Of a stretch of 64,000 bases of DNA, positions 46,849 to 54,638 are shown one piece after another (positions within the stretch are counted from its first letter, which is position 1; the number at the start of each line of letters is the position of its first letter). The notes below the pieces were generated by a model. It did not search any database. It was not told the origin of the DNA and saw only the letters and a program-made list of their open reading frames with translations. The position numbers and the translations under genes were made by a program. This DNA comes from Clostridium tagluense (GTDB lineage: Bacteria > Bacillota > Clostridia > Clostridiales > Clostridiaceae), in assembly GCF_003865095.1 (NCBI RefSeq), contig NZ_BHYK01000018.1, positions 33,898 to 97,897 on the forward strand, given 5' to 3'.

Positions 46849-47856
46849 ATGATTGGCACTATAACTCTAAGTGACGGAAGTGGCGGTTTGCAATCGAATA
46901 AATTGATTAATGAAGTGTTTTTCAAATATTTTGGTAATGATATTTTAAATCAAATGAATGATGCAGCTCAAGTAGATATAGATTTTGCGAGACTTGCTTT
47001 TACTACTGATTCTTTTGTAGTAAATCCAATATTTTTTAATGGCGGCAATATTGGTAAATTAGCAGTTTGTGGCACTGTAAATGACCTTGCCGTAAGTGGA
47101 GCAAAACCACTTTACATAACAACCGCTTTTATCATTGAAGAGGGCTTTTCAATCAAAAAATTAGAAGAAATTGTGAAGTCTATGGCAGGAGTAGCTAATG
47201 AAGCGGGTGTAAAAATTGTAGCTGGAGACACAAAGGTTGTGGAAAAAGGAAGTGTGGATGGAATTTTTATTAACACTTCTGGTATTGGCAGGATTTATGA
47301 CAATGTTAATATTAATTGTGCCAATGCACAAGTGGGAGATGTCATTATAATAAATGGTACATTAGGTGACCATGGAATGACAATAATGTGTGAAAGAAAT
47401 AAATTCATTTTTGAAGGGAATTTAAAAAGTGATTGTGCATGCCTTAATTCCTTAGTAGACACAATGATTGAAGCTTATGACGGGATCCATGTTATTCGTG
47501 ATGCCACAAGAGGTGGGGTAGCAGCCGTGCTTAATGAAATTAGTGAGTTTAGCAATGTAACTATAGCTCTTGAAGAAAATAATTTACCTTTAAAAGAAGA
47601 AGTAAAAGGTGTTACTGAGATGCTGGGACTCGATCCATTATATATTGCTAATGAAGGAAAACTTTGTGCTTTTGTGCCGGGAGCCTACGCTGAAAAGGTA
47701 CTGAGTGTAATGAGAAAACACCCACTAGGGACTGATGCTGTAATTATCGGAAAAGTTACGCACGAATTAGGACAAAAGGTTTATTTAAACACAGTAGTAG
47801 GTGGAAAAAGGTTGGTTGATATGCCATCTGGAATTCAGCTTCCAAGAATATGTTAA
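46849..47856 (+). CDS. hypE: Hydrogenase maturation protein HypE
   Basis: A 335-residue PurM-fold ATPase that dehydrates a C-terminal thiocarboxamide to the thiocyanate that becomes the cyanide ligand. The C-terminus is PRIC, so the essential last Cys is in place. DGSGG...LI at the N-terminus and AGDTKVVEKG are family motifs. ATG follows AGGGGGT. It is the last gene of the hypFABCDE set; a terminator follows. Confidence 0.96.
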   Translation: MIGTITLSDGSGGLQSNKLINEVFFKYFGNDILNQMNDAAQVDIDFARLAFTTDSFVVNPIFFNGGNIGKLAVCGTVNDLAVSGAKPLYITTAFIIEEGFSIKKLEEIVKSMAGVANEAGVKIVAGDTKVVEKGSVDGIFINTSGIGRIYDNVNINCANAQVGDVIIINGTLGDHGMTIMCERNKFIFEGNLKSDCACLNSLVDTMIEAYDGIHVIRDATRGGVAAVLNEISEFSNVTIALEENNLPLKEEVKGVTEMLGLDPLYIANEGKLCAFVPGAYAEKVLSVMRKHPLGTDAVIIGKVTHELGQKVYLNTVVGGKRLVDMPSGIQLPRIC

Positions 47857-47867
47857 ATTTTATAAAA

Positions 47868-47907
47868 GTTGAGCCAGGGATTATGTTAATCTCTGGTCTT
47901 ATTTATT
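47868..47907 (+). terminator. Terminator after hypE
   Basis: AGCCAGGGATTA pairs with TAATCTCTGGTCT (one G-U) and is followed by TATTTATTTT. It separates the maturation operon from the structural genes. Confidence 0.6.
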
Positions 47908-47994
47908 TTGATTATGATTATTAAGAGTTAAATACTGCATAATGAAAAGAATTTTTCAATATACATTAATGAAAGATAGATAGGAGGGAGTATT

Positions 47995-48828
47995 TTGCCT
48001 GAAAGAAGACTTATAAAAAATGCTATAGATGAAATTCATAAGGGTGAGGAAAAAAAAATTAACTTTATATGGATGGAGGCTAATGGTTGTATGGGAAATA
48101 TAATTTCTTTTCTTAATGCAGATCAACCAGATGTTCTTTATTTCCTACAAGAAATGGTTGATTTAAAATTTAGCCCTAGCCTTATGCAAGCAGAAGGCGA
48201 AGTTGCCTATGAAAAATTTTTAGAAGTTTTAAATACAGATTTTATATTAGGAGTAGAAGGTGCACTAACTAACATAGATGAGGGCTTCTATAATACATTT
48301 TCAACATATAAGGGGAGGCGGATACCTACAGCGGAAGCAATCAATTTAGCAGCACAGAAAGCAAAAGCAATAATAGCTATTGGAACTTGTGCTTCATTTG
48401 GAGGAATATCTGCAGCTAGACCTAATCCAACAGGATGCATAAGTCTAGGGGAGTTTCTTGGAAAGGAAGTAATAAATATTCCAGGCTGTCCAGCAAATCC
48501 TCTTTGGGTTATGGGAACTGTAGCTAGCATTATTCTTTATAAAAAGATTGAAATAGATGAGAAGGGCCGCCCAGTAATGTTTTTTAAAGAAACCAACCAC
48601 AATAATTGTCCAAGACGTTCATATTTTGATAATAAAATATTTGCAGGGAAGCTAGGAGAAAAAGAGTGCATGATAAAGCTTGGATGCAAAGGACCTATTA
48701 CAAAGGCGTACTGTCCACTTGGATTATGGAATTCGAGAATTAATTGGCCAGTAGAAGCGAGTACTCCTTGTATAGGTTGTGCTAGTGAATTTTTCCCGGA
48801 TGGTACAGAACCATTTGTTAAGTACTAA
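47995..48828 (+). CDS. [NiFe] hydrogenase small subunit, HupS-like
   Basis: A 277-residue electron-transfer subunit. There is no twin-arginine signal, so it stays in the cytoplasm. The proximal cluster region reads ANGCMGNIISFLNA: Cys32 is kept, but Asn35 stands where many hydrogenases have the second Cys. The other ligands are in GTCASFGG and PGCPANP. Medial and distal cluster ligands are HNNC...CMIKLGC...YCP and PCIGC. A CxGN motif before FLNA is typical of group 2 (HupS/Huc) subunits. The start is TTG 47995 behind AGGAGGGAG. Confidence 0.92.
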   Translation: MPERRLIKNAIDEIHKGEEKKINFIWMEANGCMGNIISFLNADQPDVLYFLQEMVDLKFSPSLMQAEGEVAYEKFLEVLNTDFILGVEGALTNIDEGFYNTFSTYKGRRIPTAEAINLAAQKAKAIIAIGTCASFGGISAARPNPTGCISLGEFLGKEVINIPGCPANPLWVMGTVASIILYKKIEIDEKGRPVMFFKETNHNNCPRRSYFDNKIFAGKLGEKECMIKLGCKGPITKAYCPLGLWNSRINWPVEASTPCIGCASEFFPDGTEPFVKY

Positions 48829-48896
48829 AGGTGATTAAAAGCCATAGTTAGATAACAATTGATAGTTCAAATATATTCTAGAGTGAGGTGATTGTG

Positions 48897-50297
48897 GTGA
48901 CTACCAAAATAACTATAGATCCTATAACTAGAATTATGGGGCCTTTAAGCATAGAAGTAGAAATCAAGAAAAATAAAATAGTTGATGCTAAAAGCAGTGG
49001 GATTCAGTTTAGAGGCTTTGAAAAGATGTTAATAGGACGGTTTCCATTAGATGCAGTATATTTTACTGAAAGAATATGTGGTATATGTTCTACGTCACAT
49101 GGATTAGTAGCAAGCTTGGCATTAGAGGATGCCCTAAAGATAAAACCGAATGAGAATGGGGTAAAAATAAGAAATTTTGCGCATGGGGCTGAGTATCTTC
49201 AGAATATCATAAGGCAAATTTGTATTTTTGTGTTTCCTGATTATGTAAACATAACAATAGTTCCAGGAAATTCAGACTATGATTTAAGGCTTTCCAACAA
49301 GTACACAGAAAAAATAAATAAAGATTATGTAAAGGCACTAGAATGTAGTCGCCTTGCTCATGAAATTATAGCTCTTATAGGGGGGAAAGTACCACACAAT
49401 CATGGTGTATTTGTGGGTGGAACCACTGCAAACATGGATGCTTCTAAAATTATAAGAATGAGATCTATACTACAATCCATCAGTGAATTTATGTGCGAAA
49501 ATATGGTTGAGGCTATAAATATTATAGCCCATTATTATCCAGAGTATTTTAAAATTGGTGGTGGAACAAAAAATCTTTTAACCTATGGATTATTTCATGA
49601 TTTGAATAATAAAGAAATAGAGTATGTACAACCTTCAAGTTATATTGATGGTGAGATAGCTACTTTAGATGCAAAAGCAATAACAGAGAGTTCAGCATTT
49701 TCTTGGTATAAGGATTCGAAAGCTAGTGAAGTGCCAGCAAATGCTCCCTCTGAAATGGATATTAAAAAGCCCGGGGCATACACCTTTATTAAGGCTCCTA
49801 GGTATAGTGGTAAAGTCGTACAGGTTGGGCCACTTGCTCGTATGATTTTATCAGGTTCCTACAGAAATAGTATATCTACCATGGATAGGCTAATGGCAAG
49901 GGTACTCGAGGGGAAAAAACTTTGCGAAAAAATGCTTATAATACTTGATGAAATAGATCCTATACCAGCAGTACAGGAAAAATATATTATTCCAGAGAGT
50001 GCACAGGGAGTAGGACTTTGTGATGCTGTTAGGGGAGCTCTCGGGCATTGGACTACTATAGAAAAAGGGGTTATAAAGAATTGTGATATAGTAACTCCTA
50101 CTGCTTGGAATCTTTCACCAATAGACGAGAGGATGCAGCATGGAGCTCTTGAGAGTGCGCTTATCGGTACTGAAATCCAAAATCTTAAGAATCCTATAGA
50201 GATAGGTCGCACCGTGCGCTCCTTTGATCCTTGTATATCTTGCGCTACCCATGTTAATACAGAATATGGTGAGCCTTTCTATATAAATATTACTTAA
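48897..50297 (+). CDS. [NiFe] hydrogenase large subunit
   Basis: A 466-residue catalytic subunit. Nickel ligands lie in RICGICSTSHG near the N-terminus and DPCISCATH near the C-terminus. After that His a 14-residue tail (VNTEYGEPFYINIT) remains, matching the peptide that a maturation protease removes once nickel is inserted. No protease gene is in the window. GTG 48897 follows GAGGTG with about 6-base spacing; GTG 48888 and 48894 are alternatives. It pairs with the small subunit 68 bases upstream. No membrane cytochrome or diaphorase subunit is encoded next to it, so the electron partner is unknown. Confidence 0.94.
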   Translation: MTTKITIDPITRIMGPLSIEVEIKKNKIVDAKSSGIQFRGFEKMLIGRFPLDAVYFTERICGICSTSHGLVASLALEDALKIKPNENGVKIRNFAHGAEYLQNIIRQICIFVFPDYVNITIVPGNSDYDLRLSNKYTEKINKDYVKALECSRLAHEIIALIGGKVPHNHGVFVGGTTANMDASKIIRMRSILQSISEFMCENMVEAINIIAHYYPEYFKIGGGTKNLLTYGLFHDLNNKEIEYVQPSSYIDGEIATLDAKAITESSAFSWYKDSKASEVPANAPSEMDIKKPGAYTFIKAPRYSGKVVQVGPLARMILSGSYRNSISTMDRLMARVLEGKKLCEKMLIILDEIDPIPAVQEKYIIPESAQGVGLCDAVRGALGHWTTIEKGVIKNCDIVTPTAWNLSPIDERMQHGALESALIGTEIQNLKNPIEIGRTVRSFDPCISCATHVNTEYGEPFYINIT

Positions 50298-50399
50298 TAC
50301 ATTTAATTAAAATAACTATAATGATTCTGATTATTTAAATTTAAAGATTCTTAGGAATATATGAGCTATATTTATATACAATAGAAGGAGAATAATGAA

Positions 50400-51068
50400 A
50401 TGAGTGAAATCAAGATTAATATTAATATGCTAAATACTAATGAAGAAATCCATGCGGAAAATAAAAACCTTTTCGATGAGGAGGGCATATTTGTTATAAA
50501 TCTAATGAGTGCTCCAGGGTCTGGTAAAACCTCTATACTTGAAAAGTTAATTCCAAGGCTTAAAGATAGATTAAATATGGCGGTAATTGAAGGAGACTTA
50601 TATACCACTAAAGATGCAGAGAGAATTGAAGCCACGGGGGTAACCGTAGTACAAATTAATACTGGTGGACCTTGTTATTTAGATGGAGGAATGGTAAGAG
50701 AAGCATCATTGAATTTTGATTTAAGAGAAATAGATCTTATTATTGTAGAAAATGTGGGATGTTTAGTATCCCCAGCTGAATTTGAAATTGGTGAGGATAT
50801 AAAGCTTTGCGTGCTCAGTGTGACAGAAGGAAATGATAAGCCTTTAAAATATCCACTAATGTTTGAAAAAAGCACAGCAATAATTTTGAATAAGATAGAT
50901 TTAATAGAGTTTACAGATTTTAAAAAAGATGATTTTTACAAAGATATTAAAATAATAAATGAAAAGACAAAGATTTTTGAAACCTCTTGCACAAAAAACC
51001 AAGGAATAGAAGAATTAAGTGAATGGATTTTGAAAGAAGCAAAGATAAAAATAAGTAGCCACATATAA
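50400..51068 (+). CDS. HypB paralogue with altered metal site
   Basis: A 222-residue GTPase aligned along its whole length with the HypB at 44822. P-loop SAPGSGKTS and base motif NKIDLIE are intact. The metal site differs: Cys92 is kept, His93 is Tyr (GGPCYLDG), Cys124 is Ser (CLVSPAEF), and a new Cys appears at 121. It follows the hydrogenase large subunit by 102 bases. It may be a specialised nickel-insertion GTPase for this hydrogenase or one that no longer binds nickel in this site. ATG follows GAAGGAG. Confidence 0.88.
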   Translation: MSEIKININMLNTNEEIHAENKNLFDEEGIFVINLMSAPGSGKTSILEKLIPRLKDRLNMAVIEGDLYTTKDAERIEATGVTVVQINTGGPCYLDGGMVREASLNFDLREIDLIIVENVGCLVSPAEFEIGEDIKLCVLSVTEGNDKPLKYPLMFEKSTAIILNKIDLIEFTDFKKDDFYKDIKIINEKTKIFETSCTKNQGIEELSEWILKEAKIKISSHI

Positions 51069-51266
51069 ATTTTTTAAGGCCGATTTATAGCAGTAATGTT
51101 TTATATGAAGGGGGGAGTAGTTCTGACTATTTAATTATAGTTATTTAAAATTGTGATATCTTAATAAATTAGGAAACAATGTACTACATATCTATTACTT
51201 ATCTAATTAGATATTTAACTATAACAAAGATTCTTATATTATTGGTTTGATATTATAATTTAAATA

Positions 51267-51295
51267 TTGACATGTATTAGATGGTATGGTAAGTT
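51267..51295 (+). promoter_or_regulatory. Promoter of the riboswitch/ATPase transcript
   Basis: TTGACA and TAAGTT separated by 17 bases; transcription would start some 30 bases before the aptamer. Apart from this, 51069-51266 is AT-rich and shows nothing firm. Confidence 0.5.
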
Positions 51296-51332
51296 TAAAA
51301 AGATCTCTTTGCACTGCATACAATTTTACAGT

Positions 51333-51424
51333 ACAAACTGAGCAGGCGATGAACTTGTAAAAAAGTTCGTGGGGCTGGGCCTTAATGGCAACAGGATAAA
51401 TTATATACCTGTGGGACAGTTTAT
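51333..51424 (+). ncRNA. NiCo (czcD-type) riboswitch aptamer
   Basis: A four-way junction: P1 AAACTG (51335-51340) with CAGTTT (51417-51422); a stem GAACTT/AAGTTC; a short GCC/GGC stem; and ACAGG (51391) with CCTGT (51408). The joining segments GAGCAGGCGATG, GGGGCTGGGCC, GGCAACAGG and GTGGGACAG match my recollection of the conserved NiCo/czcD RNA, which binds Ni2+ or Co2+ cooperatively and switches on metal exporters. A covariance-model search would confirm it. Confidence 0.75.
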
Positions 51425-51441
51425 GTTCTACGGGTTTTTTT
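51408..51441 (+). terminator. Riboswitch-controlled terminator
   Basis: CCTGTGG pairs with CTACGGG (two G-U pairs), followed by seven T. The 5' arm is the 3' strand of the last aptamer stem and the loop contains the P1 3' strand, so metal binding should prevent termination. Confidence 0.7.
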
Positions 51442-51531
51442 ATACCCATTTCTAGAGCAACGCTGAAGATTGCAATGCCATGGAGTTATACTAAATATGC
51501 TTTAAATAAGCAAAAATGGGGGTAACTACTT

Positions 51532-54105
51532 ATGACAGAAAAACAAATCAAAGAACTACAAGGACTTACTACGACGGAAGCAAAGAAGATTCAAGAAAGA
51601 TTGGGCAAGAATGAGCTGGTGGCTAAGAAAAAGGAAAGCTTTTTACACAAGATTTTGAAAGTCATTAGAGAGCCGATGTTTCTACTCTTAATTGTTGCAG
51701 CTGTAATCTATTTTATTCTAGGAGAACCTAAGGATGGAGCTATCATGCTTGTTTTCGTTTTTGGAATTATTAGTATTGAGGTAATTCAAGAATGGAAAAC
51801 TGATAAAACTTTAAATGCATTAAAAGATTTATCAGCTCCTCATATCACAGTATTTAGAGACGGAATTGAAAAAGTAATCAATAGCTTCGATTTAGTGCCT
51901 GGCGACATAATGTATATTGCTGAAGGTGTTAAGGTACCTGCCGATGGTGTAGTTTTAAGAGCAAGCACCCTTTGTATTGATGAATCATCTCTTACGGGAG
52001 AGGCGGAGGGTGTATGGAAGATTAATACAGAGAACAGGGATACTACTAGTACTGATTATTGGCGTAGTGATTATTGTTACACAGGAACCCTTGTTACACA
52101 AGGTACTGGTACTATATTAATAGACAAAATAGGAGCAATAACTGAATATGGAAAAATAGGACAAAATATTATGGCTGCCCCTGATAATCCAACACCACTT
52201 CAAAAACAAACTGGGAAGTTAGTGAAACTATGTGCAGGAATTGCAGCTGTTCTATTTGTTTTTGTTGGAGTTGTTACGTATTTTAATATACCAGATCACA
52301 TCTTTCGCGATAGAGTTATAGAAAGTATTTTATCAGGAGTAACTCTTGCTATGGCTATGATACCAGAAGAATTCCCAGTTATTTTAACAGTATTTTTATC
52401 AATGGGCGCATGGAGGCTTGCTAAAAATCAATCACTTGTTAGAAAATTGCCATCAGTCGAAACCTTAGGTGCTGTTTCCGTTCTTTGTGTTGATAAAACA
52501 GGCACAATAACGATGAACAAAATGACAGTTACAGATACTTCCAGTTTAACAAGTGATGAAAAAAGATTGACTATTATTATGGGTATGGGTTGTAAATCAG
52601 ATGCCTATGATCCAATGGAAAAGGCCATGGTATCCTATTGTGAAGAACAAGGAATCACAAGAGAAATTCTATTTGGTGGAGAGCTAATTAAAGAATATGC
52701 ATTTACTAATGAAACCAAAATGATGGGTCATGTTTGGAAAAATAACGATAATATTGTAATCGCAGCAAAAGGATCACCCGAGCATATTTTAACGATATGT
52801 AACTTAACGGATGATGAGAGAGAGACAGCAGAAACTAAAATATTGGAAATGACTAAGCAGGGACTTAGTGTTATTGCAGTAGGACAGATGATCATAAATA
52901 GCACAAATGATATACCTGAAACACTTATAGAATGTGGACTACAACTTTTAGGAATGGTAGGGCTTGTTGATCCCCCAAGGGAATCTGTAAAACAAGATAT
53001 TGAAACTTGTACAAAGGCCGGTGTTCGTGTTGTGATGATAACAGGAGATAACGGAATAACTGCTAGTTCCATCGCAAAAAAAATTAATATGCCTAACTGC
53101 GACAAAATCATTACTGGTGATGAGCTAAATAAAATGAGTGATGAAGAGCTTTGCCTTCGAGTTAAAGATGTAAGTATTTTCTCTAGAGTTATACCTGAGC
53201 ATAAGATGAGAATAGTTAAGGCTTTTAAGCAAAATGGTGAAATAGTGGCAATGACCGGTGATGGTGTTAATGATGCACCTGCTCTTAAATATGCAGATAT
53301 TGGTATTGCTATGGGTAAACGTGGTTCAGAAGTATCAAGAGAAGCAGCAGATATAATCTTACTTGATGATAATTTTTCTACAATTGTGGACACTATAAAA
53401 GATGGTAGAAGAATTTATGATAACATCAGAAAAGCAGTTGGATATGTATTTACTATTCATATTCCTATCGCATTTGCAGCACTCTTTGCTCCTTTGCTTG
53501 GAATAAATCCTGCGAGTCTTTTATTACTTCCACTACATGTTGTTTTACTTGAACTGGTAATTGATCCTACCTGTTCAATTGTATTAGAGCGTCAGCCAGC
53601 AGAGCACGATATTATGCAGCGAGCACCCCGTGATCCATTTGAAAAACTGTTAACAGCAAGAATTCTTTTGAAAAGTGTGATACAAGGTTTTGTTATATTT
53701 GGAGCATCCTTTGGGACGTATTATGCATTTTTAAATCAATCTCCAGGTAATGCACCTCTAGCAAGGGCAATGGGTCTCACTATTATATTGTTAGCGAATG
53801 TGTTATTGGTTCAAGTTAATAGCTCAGATTCTGATTTTGCTATTAAATCATTTAAGAGATTAATGAAGGATAAGGTAATGTGGATAGCTAGTTTAGGAAC
53901 AATAACTGGGTTATTAGTAATATTATATACCCCTCTGTGTGTCTTTTTAAAGCTTGCACCTCTATCTCTAAATCAGTTTATGCTAGCAGTTGCCATAGCA
54001 ATAGCATCAGTTGTTTGGTATGAACTTGTAAAAGTTATAAGATATATAAATAAAAATAGATTATCTCAGCAAATTATAATGAATAAAAATAAAAGAGAAG
54101 TTTAG
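51532..54105 (+). CDS. P-type cation-transporting ATPase, probable divalent metal exporter
   Basis: An 857-residue P2-like ATPase. Actuator loop LTGEAEG, phosphorylation site CVDKTGTITMNK, nucleotide-domain KGSPEH, and hinge MTGDGVNDAPALK. The membrane metal-site motifs are not those of a Ca pump: helix M4 has PEEFP instead of PEGLP, M5 carries a His (FTIHIPIAF), and M6 reads ELVIDPTCSIVLE with Glu, Asp and Cys. Together with the NiCo riboswitch this points to Ni/Co (or a related metal) efflux, although automatic annotation would likely call it a calcium ATPase. The specificity is inferred. Confidence 0.85.
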   Translation: MTEKQIKELQGLTTTEAKKIQERLGKNELVAKKKESFLHKILKVIREPMFLLLIVAAVIYFILGEPKDGAIMLVFVFGIISIEVIQEWKTDKTLNALKDLSAPHITVFRDGIEKVINSFDLVPGDIMYIAEGVKVPADGVVLRASTLCIDESSLTGEAEGVWKINTENRDTTSTDYWRSDYCYTGTLVTQGTGTILIDKIGAITEYGKIGQNIMAAPDNPTPLQKQTGKLVKLCAGIAAVLFVFVGVVTYFNIPDHIFRDRVIESILSGVTLAMAMIPEEFPVILTVFLSMGAWRLAKNQSLVRKLPSVETLGAVSVLCVDKTGTITMNKMTVTDTSSLTSDEKRLTIIMGMGCKSDAYDPMEKAMVSYCEEQGITREILFGGELIKEYAFTNETKMMGHVWKNNDNIVIAAKGSPEHILTICNLTDDERETAETKILEMTKQGLSVIAVGQMIINSTNDIPETLIECGLQLLGMVGLVDPPRESVKQDIETCTKAGVRVVMITGDNGITASSIAKKINMPNCDKIITGDELNKMSDEELCLRVKDVSIFSRVIPEHKMRIVKAFKQNGEIVAMTGDGVNDAPALKYADIGIAMGKRGSEVSREAADIILLDDNFSTIVDTIKDGRRIYDNIRKAVGYVFTIHIPIAFAALFAPLLGINPASLLLLPLHVVLLELVIDPTCSIVLERQPAEHDIMQRAPRDPFEKLLTARILLKSVIQGFVIFGASFGTYYAFLNQSPGNAPLARAMGLTIILLANVLLVQVNSSDSDFAIKSFKRLMKDKVMWIASLGTITGLLVILYTPLCVFLKLAPLSLNQFMLAVAIAIASVVWYELVKVIRYINKNRLSQQIIMNKNKREV

Positions 54106-54160
54106 TCAGCGGTGAAGGTTATTGCAATTCGAGACATATAATAAAAGGTCGGAGTGAGCG

Positions 54161-54214
54161 ATCACCATAAAGGTGACTGGAACCCTTATTTGGGTATCAG
54201 TTTAGGTGATTTTA
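54161..54214 (+). terminator. Compound hairpin after the ATPase gene
   Basis: ATCACC pairs with GGTGAT, ACTG with CAGT, and ACCC with GGGT in one extended stem, followed by TTTATACTATATTT. It is the likely end of the ATPase transcript. Confidence 0.5.
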
Positions 54215-54316
54215 TACTATATTTACTTTACTCATCATTTTAAAGTAAATATATAAATACAAAAAATTACCATGGCATCGCTTTAAAATACATTTAAAGA
54301 GGTTGTGTAAATAAAA

Positions 54317-54354
54317 GCGGTGGCAAATTTATTCTTTGCCACCGCTTTGCCACC
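54317..54354. repeat. Arm-type repeats, right end
   Basis: TTTGCCACCG at 54335 and 54346 (11 bp apart), plus an inverted copy CGGTGGCAAA at 54318, which makes an 11-bp-arm hairpin with the first. The pair differs from the left-end pair at 2 of 21 positions. The rest of 54215-54477 is AT-rich without a recognisable gene. Confidence 0.7.
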
Positions 54355-54477
54355 GCCCTATAAATTATAATTAAATAGAAATAAATATAATTTAATATAG
54401 AAAACCTATCAAACACAGTAAATCAATACTAATAGATATAAGAAAATATAATAAAATTGATATAAATAATGAAAAAA

Positions 54478-54512
54478 TCTAATACAGAACTCGACTTATA
54501 GACTTACTTGCA
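54478..54512 (+). repeat. Right copy of the rnpB 3' end (attR-like)
   Basis: TCTAATACAGAACTCGACTT followed by ATAGACTTACTTGCA. Two changes from the rnpB end (G to A, C to T). No rnpB body precedes it. Confidence 0.85.
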
Positions 54513-54546
54513 AAAAAAACACTAGCATTTGCTAGTGTTTTTTTGA
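54513..54546 (+). terminator. Terminator behind the rnpB-end copy
   Basis: AAAACACTAGCA pairs with TGCTAGTGTTTT, then a T-run. It may be the original chromosomal terminator of rnpB, displaced by the insertion. Confidence 0.8.
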
Positions 54547-54638
54547 TTTTCTTAATAAATTTGTAAGAATTATGATAAGTATTTTGTAAAAAGTACCATG
54601 TATAATTATTTATAGTTAATTATTTGGGGGGATATCAA

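Larger units (their letters stand above)
40453..54512. mobile_element. Putative genomic island integrated at the 3' end of rnpB
   Basis: A 14.0-kb segment bounded by direct repeats of the rnpB 3' end (40453-40487 and 54478-54512, 33 of 35 identical). Paired TTTGCCACC repeats lie just inside each end with the same 11-bp spacing and orientation, as expected for tyrosine-recombinase arm sites. It carries rubrerythrin, the hyp and [NiFe] hydrogenase genes, a second hypB, and a riboswitch-controlled P-type ATPase. It also holds a gene fragment at the left end. No integrase or conjugation gene is present, so it would be a decayed or trans-mobilised element. The boundaries are seen; the integration history is inferred. 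Confidence 0.55.

Noticed and set aside
50372..50875. Minus-strand frames opposite the second hypB
   Set aside because: Shadows of the conserved GTPase frame; no ribosome sites or family motifs.
54161..54214. A second riboswitch downstream of the ATPase
   Set aside because: The structure is one long imperfect stem followed by T-rich DNA, with no known aptamer motif and no gene closely downstream; a terminator explains it better.
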